Part shown: positions 6,888-10,657 of the stretch, in pieces
Position numbering within the stretch: position 1 is the first letter of the stretch
Layout of the letters: each line of letters starts with the position of its first letter
Source: an uncultured Bacteroidota bacterium
Lineage (GTDB): Bacteria; Bacteroidota; Bacteroidia; Chitinophagales; Chitinophagaceae
Assembly (NCBI GenBank): GCA_903906615.1
Contig: CAIVKT010000069.1
Location: 1 to 10,657, forward strand
Reading direction: 5' to 3'
Length of the DNA stretch: 10,657 nucleotides
Program-made: the position numbers and the translations under genes
Notes under the pieces: generated by a model
Databases searched by the model: none
What the model saw: the letters and a program-made list of their open reading frames with translations, nothing else
Told to the model about the DNA's origin: nothing

Positions 6888-7562
6888 ATGAAAAACGCAA
6901 CCAGGATAGCGCTCGTCATGCTCGCAATTGCGATACCCGCCTTCTTTGGCATAAAAAAACTACGTACCAATAAACCCTCACAACATGCGGCTATCCCCGC
7001 CATCAATCCTGCCACTGCCGCTTACAATGAGCGTGTTATTGATACCGCTGTATCCCTTTTGCGCTCCGGCTACCTCATATTGCGCATCGGCATTGGCGCA
7101 GACAGCTACATCCTCTCACAAATGAACCTGCACGACAAGACATACTCGCATTGCGGCATAGTGATGATAGAGAACGGAAAGCCCTACATATACCACAGCA
7201 TAGGTGGCGAAGACAACCCCGATGAACGCCTGCGCCGGGATGAGGCACGATTTTTCTGTTCTCCTCAGCACAACCTCGGCCTGGCTATTGTTAGCTATGA
7301 CCTGGACAGCACGCAGGTAAGCGCGCTACACAAAGTGGTAGAAGACTATTACCGCCTGCGCCCGAAGTTTGATATGAAGTTCGACCTCGCTACAGATGAT
7401 CAGCTATACTGTGCCGAATTTGTATACAAAGCAATGAACAAGACTATGAAAGATACCGCATACATAAAGACAAATACGCTCTATGGCCATAGGTATGTGG
7501 GTGTAGATAACCTCTTCATCAACCCCCATGCGCATATCATTTGGAAAACTAAGTTTAAATAA
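6888..7562 (+). CDS. Membrane-anchored YiiX/YebB-like permuted papain-fold protein
   Basis: A 224-residue protein with an N-terminal hydrophobic segment (about 6-22) that acts as signal anchor or signal peptide. The open frame extends upstream to an ATG at 6822, but that stretch lies inside the palindromic repeat; ATG 6888 gives a normal basic-then-hydrophobic N-terminus and is preferred. The domain matches the YiiX-like branch of NlpC/P60 enzymes, whose catalytic order is permuted. It contains LRSGYLILRIG (58-68 region), KTYSHCGIVMI with candidate catalytic His88, IYHSIGG (101-107), and QLYCAEFVYKA with candidate nucleophile Cys175. The His and Cys appear intact, so it may be an active amidase, peptidase or lipid hydrolase outside the cytoplasm; the substrate is unknown. 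A DUF4878-type lipoprotein starts 26 nt downstream but has its own promoter. Confidence 0.72.
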   Translation: MKNATRIALVMLAIAIPAFFGIKKLRTNKPSQHAAIPAINPATAAYNERVIDTAVSLLRSGYLILRIGIGADSYILSQMNLHDKTYSHCGIVMIENGKPYIYHSIGGEDNPDERLRRDEARFFCSPQHNLGLAIVSYDLDSTQVSALHKVVEDYYRLRPKFDMKFDLATDDQLYCAEFVYKAMNKTMKDTAYIKTNTLYGHRYVGVDNLFINPHAHIIWKTKFK

Positions 7563-7570
7563 TACCTTTG
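7540..7570 (+). promoter_or_regulatory. Consensus Bacteroidota promoter for the DUF4878-type lipoprotein
   Basis: TTTG (7540-7543), 19 nt, then TACCTTTG (7563-7570): a full match to the -33/-7 consensus. The -33 box lies inside the end of the YiiX-like gene. Transcription should start near 7576, so the upstream TTG at 7568 cannot be the start codon and ATG 7589 is supported. Confidence 0.8.
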
Positions 7571-7588
7571 CCGCTCAAATCAGGTACC

Positions 7589-8089
7589 ATGAAAAAAATA
7601 ATGCTTTCTTTGTCCGGCCTGCTACTGGCTTCGCTTTTACTGCTTAGTTGCAAGACCGGCCCAAAAGATGTAGCGAAAAGCTGGCTCACAGATTTTTACC
7701 ACATGGACTACGATGCGGCGAAAAAGCTCTCTACCGAAGATACCAGGAACCTGCTTGCCCAGTTTGAGCAACTAAGCAACATGATCAGCGACTCCAGCAA
7801 AAAAGAGCTGGCCAAGATCACCGTGAACATAAAAGGTGCAAAAATACAGGATACCACAGCCACCGTTACCTATACCACATCTGATGTGCCGGATAAGGAT
7901 CAGAACATAACTATGGTGAAGCACAACGATAAATGGCTGGTGCAATTCACAAAAGACGATACACACGGCGGCGCTGATGACCCCAACAATGGTCCGGTTG
8001 CGCCCGATCAGCCTATGAGCGCCGATAGCAGCGCACCTGCATCTGCCCCGGCCGTAGGCAGCACCGATACCAGCGCAGCAAAACAATAA
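7589..8089 (+). CDS. DUF4878-like (NTF2-type) lipoprotein
   Basis: A 166-residue lipoprotein. The signal is MKKIM, a Leu-rich core and lipobox LLSC with Cys21. The following domain (about 24-130: PKDVAKSWLTDFYHMDYDA, then TATVTYTTSD and MVKHNDKWLVQF) has the pattern of DUF4878, a small cystatin/NTF2-like fold common in Bacteroidota lipoproteins. The tail (about 133-166) is Pro/Ala/Ser/Asp-rich and probably disordered. The start is fixed by a consensus promoter whose -7 box ends 18 nt before the ATG; the frame is open further upstream but that would start within the promoter. No acidic residues follow the Cys, unlike the PstS-like lipoprotein. It may sit with the YiiX-like protein in the envelope. 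Biological role unknown. Confidence 0.8.
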   Translation: MKKIMLSLSGLLLASLLLLSCKTGPKDVAKSWLTDFYHMDYDAAKKLSTEDTRNLLAQFEQLSNMISDSSKKELAKITVNIKGAKIQDTTATVTYTTSDVPDKDQNITMVKHNDKWLVQFTKDDTHGGADDPNNGPVAPDQPMSADSSAPASAPAVGSTDTSAAKQ

Positions 8090-8098
8090 AAGCCCCAA

Positions 8099-8300
8099 CC
8101 CCTAAAGGGCGCAATACCTAAGCCGGCGCAACGACCAACGACTTGCAATAGACGCAAAATACGCCCTGAAAGGGCACAATCTCTTAGCGGGGGGCAACGC
8201 CCTCCGACTCGCGATACAACACAAAACAAAACCCTGAAAGGGCTCAATACCTCAGGGCAGGGGAAACGCCCTTCAACTACGCGATGGGTGTTGGGTATAC
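8099..8300. repeat. Three tandem degenerate repeat units of about 64-70 bp
   Basis: Unit A (8099-8162), unit B (8163-8230) and unit C (8231-8300) each start with a short palindrome (CCCCTAAAGGGC, GCCCTGAAAGGGC, ACCCTGAAAGGGC). Each continues with a CAATacCT-like stretch, then an AACGCCCT or AACGACCA segment and a CTxxGCGATA or CTTGCAATA segment. B and C are closest to each other; A is more diverged and shorter. No open frame or promoter explains them. They begin 9 nt after the lipoprotein stop codon. Palindromes of the GCCCTGAAAGGGC type are common non-coding repeats in Bacteroidota (from memory). Any transcriptional role is inference. Confidence 0.75.
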
Positions 8301-8317
8301 AATAGGAACACCAGTTG

Positions 8318-8368
8318 CCACGGTCTTTAGGCCGTGGTTGTGAACAAAATAAGATCGGCTTTAGCCGA
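8318..8368. repeat. Second two-hairpin REP/BIME-like element
   Basis: Hairpin 1: CCACGGTC (8318-8325) with GGCCGTGG (8330-8337), 8 bp with one G-U pair and loop TTTA. Hairpin 2: TCGGCT (8355-8360) with AGCCGA (8363-8368), perfect 6 bp around TT. Hairpin 1 shares the CCACGG...CCGTGG arms with the element at 6799-6857, and hairpin 2 the TT-centred form. From 8369 to 8441 nothing further is recognised apart from the hairpin arms at 8429-8451. Confidence 0.7.
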
Positions 8369-8428
8369 AATGCTCGCAAAGGGTGATCTAAAATACCTGA
8401 ACATTACAAAAGAGCTTTTCTCAACACG

Positions 8429-8451
8429 AAACCCCTTTTGCTTTGGGGTTT
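8429..8451 (+). other. Hairpin overlapping the spmAB promoter
   Basis: AAACCCC (8429-8435) and GGGGTTT (8445-8451) pair perfectly around a 9-nt loop. No T run follows immediately, so termination is doubtful; the right arm overlaps the -33 box at 8442-8445. Confidence 0.4.
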
Positions 8452-8471
8452 GTCCCGTTTATTTATCTTTA
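8442..8471 (+). promoter_or_regulatory. Bacteroidota-type promoter directly before spmAB
   Basis: TTTG (8442-8445), 18 nt, then TATCTTTA (8464-8471), one base from TAnnTTTG. A start 5-7 nt downstream would be at about 8477, only a base or two before the ATG at 8479, giving a nearly leaderless transcript. It argues against the longer frame that opens at 8443. Confidence 0.5.
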
Positions 8472-8478
8472 TGCTGGT

Positions 8479-9729
8479 ATGGCATTGAATTACGTATGGG
8501 TGGCGTTTTTTATCATTGGCTTTGTGGTGGCTATCATCAAGGCTTTTGCTTTCGGGCAAACGGGCCTGCTATCCGAAATGCTCAATGCCCTGTTTGATGC
8601 TGCCAAGAACGGTTTTGAAATATCCATCGGCCTCACCGGCGTTATGACGCTGTGGCTCGGCATCATGAAGATAGGGGAGAAGGCCGGCGTTATACGGGTA
8701 CTCTCCAAAGCCGTATCGCCCTTGTTCCGCATACTGCTCAAAGATGTGCCTAAAGACCATCCGGCAAATGGCAGCGTTACCATGAACCTCTCCGCTACCA
8801 TGTTGGGGCTCGATAATGCCGCTACACCCCTCGGCCTCAAGGCCATGGGCGAGCTACAGGAGCTAAACCCCGTAAAAGACACTGCCAGCGATGCGCAGAT
8901 CATGTTCCTGGTGCTCAATACTGCCGGGCTTACCCTCGTGCCTACCTCCGTTATTGCCATCCGGCAAACGATAGCTATGGAGCAGCACGTAGCCAACTTC
9001 AATGCCGCCGACATCTTTCTGCCTACGCTTATTGCCACCTTCATCGCCTTTATATCCGGTATGATCATTGTATCTGTGGTGCAGCGCATCAACCTGCTGC
9101 GTTGGCCCGTTATTTTGTTTGTATGTGGTTTCGGGGCGGTTATTGGTTTGCTGCATTTATGCCTGTCGGGTATGCCTGCCGATAAGATGAACCAGGTCAT
9201 TGGCGCTATAGGCAGCGGCGTTATCCTCTCCATCGTTATCCTGTTCATCACTGCCGGTATGATCAGGCGGCAGAACGTGTACGACAACTTTATAGAAGGC
9301 GCCAAGGAAGGCTTTACAGTGGCTGTGCGCATCATCCCTTATCTCGTGGCTATGCTGGCTGCTATAGGCGTTTTCCGCGCTTCGGGATGTATGGATTATC
9401 TCGTCAATGGTATCGGGCATGTATTTGCTGCAATGGGTATGCGCACCGAGTTTGTGCCCACCCTGCCCATAGCCCTTATGAAGCCTCTTAGTGGAAGCGG
9501 CGCGCGCGGCCTTATGGTTGATGTCATGCGCCATTACGGTGTAGCCTCCTTCCAGGGCAAGCTGGCAGCCATTATACAGGGTTCCACCGAAACCACCTTC
9601 TATGTGCTGGCCGTGTATTTCGGTAGCGTGCAGATCAAGAACACCCGCCAGGCCCTTGCCTGCGGCCTCCTCGCCGATCTGGTGGGCCTTATTGCCGCTA
9701 TCGTTGTAGGTTATATTTTCTTTGGTTAA
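8479..9729 (+). CDS. Fused SpmA-SpmB nucleoside-recognition (Gate) domain membrane protein
   Basis: A 416-residue polytopic inner-membrane protein joining the two halves that are separate SpmA and SpmB in Firmicutes. The SpmA half (1 to about 205) has the signature NLSATMLGLDNAATPLGL (103-120). The SpmB half (about 245-416) has RIIPYLVAML (284-293), LMKPLSGSGARG (333-344) and IQGSTETTFYVLAVYFG (366-382). Both carry the nucleoside-recognition Gate fold. ATG 8479 gives the usual MALNYVWVAFF start; the frame is open 12 codons further upstream but that part overlaps the promoter. SpmA/B act in spore-core dehydration, but Bacteroidota do not sporulate, so this fused form must have another role, presumably transport of a small molecule across the inner membrane; substrate unknown. 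The gene stands alone between repeat-rich gaps. Confidence 0.9.
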   Translation: MALNYVWVAFFIIGFVVAIIKAFAFGQTGLLSEMLNALFDAAKNGFEISIGLTGVMTLWLGIMKIGEKAGVIRVLSKAVSPLFRILLKDVPKDHPANGSVTMNLSATMLGLDNAATPLGLKAMGELQELNPVKDTASDAQIMFLVLNTAGLTLVPTSVIAIRQTIAMEQHVANFNAADIFLPTLIATFIAFISGMIIVSVVQRINLLRWPVILFVCGFGAVIGLLHLCLSGMPADKMNQVIGAIGSGVILSIVILFITAGMIRRQNVYDNFIEGAKEGFTVAVRIIPYLVAMLAAIGVFRASGCMDYLVNGIGHVFAAMGMRTEFVPTLPIALMKPLSGSGARGLMVDVMRHYGVASFQGKLAAIIQGSTETTFYVLAVYFGSVQIKNTRQALACGLLADLVGLIAAIVVGYIFFG

Positions 9730-9898
9730 ACAAAGGTGATCTATGTGCGCTTTAACAAAGCACCCCAATAAGGCTACGCTTATGTTTCTTAGAAAGAACT
9801 TTTGTTACGCAGTAGGTGGGCCTGCCCAAATGCAATAACCAAACACTTTTCGTCCCGACGTAGGAGGAATCTACACGCGCAGTCCTCGCCGAAGCACT
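9730..9898. other. Non-coding gap after spmAB, possible repeat remnant
   Basis: No credible gene. Small dyads are present: TTTCT/AGAAA near 9784-9795 and TGGGC/GCCCA (9817-9828). The stretch at about 9851-9876 (CGTCCCGACGTAGGAGGAAT then CTACAC) resembles, from memory, an interspersed repeat seen in several Bacteroidota genomes; this cannot be confirmed here. No convincing terminator for spmAB is seen. Confidence 0.3.
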
Positions 9899-10047
9899 TT
9901 ATACCAATTGGACATCTAAATTGGATTACCCTGAAAGGGTTGACTGTGAATAGCCCCGAGCAAAGCTCGGGGTAGCAAAATGTTTCACTATCCAACCCCA
10001 AAAGGGTTGAACATGAAGCGTACAATTTAGTTGTCCAAATGGTATAA
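9899..10047. mobile_element. 149-bp MITE/REP-like element with 25-bp terminal inverted repeats
   Basis: The ends 9899-9923 and 10023-10047 are inverse complements at 23 of 25 positions (outer part TTATACCA, inner part CTAAATTG). Inside are three hairpins: ACCCT/AGGGT (9928-9940), a perfect CCCCGAGC/GCTCGGGG with loop AAA (9954-9972), and CAACCC/GGGTTG (9993-10009). Segments GGGTTGACTGTGAA (9937-9950) and its approximate complement (9983-9998) also pair, so the whole element could fold as one long nested hairpin. It has no coding capacity and no obvious target-site duplication. It is either a non-autonomous element moved in trans or a composite REP element; the mobile label is inference. Confidence 0.65.
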
Positions 10048-10106
10048 GTTTTATAGGAGGGGATAAGGGATGTTCATGTAATAAAATGGATAATGATATT
10101 ATTCAT

Positions 10107-10139
10107 AAAACAAAAGCCCCGCGCGCTGCGCAGGGCTTT
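10107..10139 (-). terminator. Rho-independent terminator of the DUF2911 gene
   Basis: Read on the - strand, a 12-bp stem (10139-10128 with 10124-10113, one G-U pair) with a 3-nt loop is followed by TTTTGTTTT. It begins 20 nt past the DUF2911 stop. On the + strand it is followed only by TTTATAT-type sequence, so weak function in that direction is possible. Confidence 0.85.
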
Positions 10140-10159
10140 ATATACATTCAGTACTTCGT

Positions 10160-10657
10160 TTAGAAATTTACAGGGATCTCTACGCTTGTCTTGTTCCAGT
10201 CCAGCTTAATGCCTACGGGCGTATTGCTGATCGTAAATTCCTCAGTAACATCATTATGGTTTCTTACAGGCAGTGTGGCAGTAAGCACATCCTTGTCTTT
10301 TACTTTGTCGTATCCAAAAGAGCCCCACTGCTGTAGCTGGCTGTTGAGGATGATGGTCCACTCTGTTTTATTAGGTATAGCAAACATAGTGTAGGTGCCT
10401 GCCTTCAATGGCTTGCCGGCAAACATACAGTCCTTTGCTACTGTTATTTCTGTGGCTTCATCAGCGCCCAGGCGCCACACTTTACCAAATGGGGCAATGC
10501 CGTTGTCGCTGAATACATCGCGGCCCTTTACATATGGGCGGCCATAAGTTATCTTAATGTTGTTGCCGGTCATGGTCTCATGCGGGCTGGCCCTTTTCTT
10601 GTTCGGGTCCATGGTGTGCTGTGCGAAGATGTTTGTTGCGCTCACTAATAAGATAAG
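10160..10657 (-). CDS. DUF2911 family secreted protein (5' end outside window)
   Basis: The last gene, convergent to the rest, with 165 codons visible. The frame is open to the window edge: LILLVSATNIFAQ is the end of a signal peptide cleaved after AQ, so an internal GTG at 10645 is not the start and the true start lies beyond 10657. The mature part shows the DUF2911 signatures: ITYGRPYVKGRDVF (36-49), FGKVWRLGADEATEI (57-71), GKPLKAGTYTMFAIP (81-95) and WTIILN (100-105), ending in VEIPVNF. The family is widespread in Bacteroidota as periplasmic or secreted beta-rich proteins with no established function. A strong terminator follows. Numbering is from the window edge. Confidence 0.9.
   Translation of the reverse strand, partial: LILLVSATNIFAQHTMDPNKKRASPHETMTGNNIKITYGRPYVKGRDVFSDNGIAPFGKVWRLGADEATEITVAKDCMFAGKPLKAGTYTMFAIPNKTEWTIILNSQLQQWGSFGYDKVKDKDVLTATLPVRNHNDVTEEFTISNTPVGIKLDWNKTSVEIPVNF

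Noticed and set aside
8099..8300. CRISPR array
   Set aside because: Only three units, similar along their whole length, with no unique spacers of constant size and no cas genes.
8334..8597. 87-codon + strand frame
   Set aside because: Starts inside a palindromic repeat and overlaps spmAB in another frame; no ribosome site or domain.
8490..9335. Long open frame (281 codons) on the - strand
   Set aside because: It is antisense to the SpmA-SpmB fusion, which has clear family motifs; the reverse frame gives low-complexity sequence with no recognisable domain.
9730..9790. Terminator for spmAB (GTGC..TTT/AAA..GCAC and ATAAG/CTTAT dyads)
   Set aside because: The stems are short or bulged and no T run follows directly.

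Overview
The window looks like a chromosomal segment of a Bacteroidota bacterium, most likely in or near the Chitinophagales. This is inferred from the gene families (PstS-like lipoprotein followed by a TPR protein, YfiT-type DinB protein, DUF2911, fused SpmA-SpmB), from signal peptides ending in AQ, and from promoter boxes of the Bacteroidota type (TTTG, about 19 nt, TAnnTTTG). No rRNA, tRNA, CRISPR array, transposase or phage gene was found. Every gene is on the + strand except the last.

Left part (1-6746): a PstS-like lipoprotein and a periplasmic TPR protein (29-2609), closed by a strong terminator; a YfiT/DinB putative metal-dependent transferase; a small four-helix membrane protein of the 'cytochrome B' type; a PlsC-type acyltransferase preceded by a 33-bp near-perfect palindrome; a secreted protein with a NUC-type (DNA/RNA non-specific endonuclease) fold whose catalytic residues appear to be replaced; a strong terminator; and the universal ATPase YchF. 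These are mostly single-gene units with their own promoters or terminators, not one pathway.

Right part (6747-10657): a membrane-anchored YiiX-like permuted papain-fold protein, a DUF4878-type lipoprotein with a textbook promoter just upstream, a fused SpmA-SpmB membrane protein, and, convergent on the - strand, a DUF2911 protein cut by the window edge. The gaps here are full of palindromic repeats: two elements of the same two-hairpin design (6799-6857, 8318-8368), three tandem degenerate units of about 64-70 bp (8099-8300), and a 149-bp element with 25-bp terminal inverted repeats (9899-10047). These resemble the REP/BIME or MITE-like non-coding repeats common in this phylum.

No multi-gene novel system (defence, secretion or biosynthetic cluster) is visible. 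The most interesting observations are the predicted dead nuclease-fold protein at 4777-5493 and the organised repeats in the right half. Four gene starts were set at or revised to positions that differ from the longest open frame (6888, 7589, 8479, and the open 5' edge at 10657).
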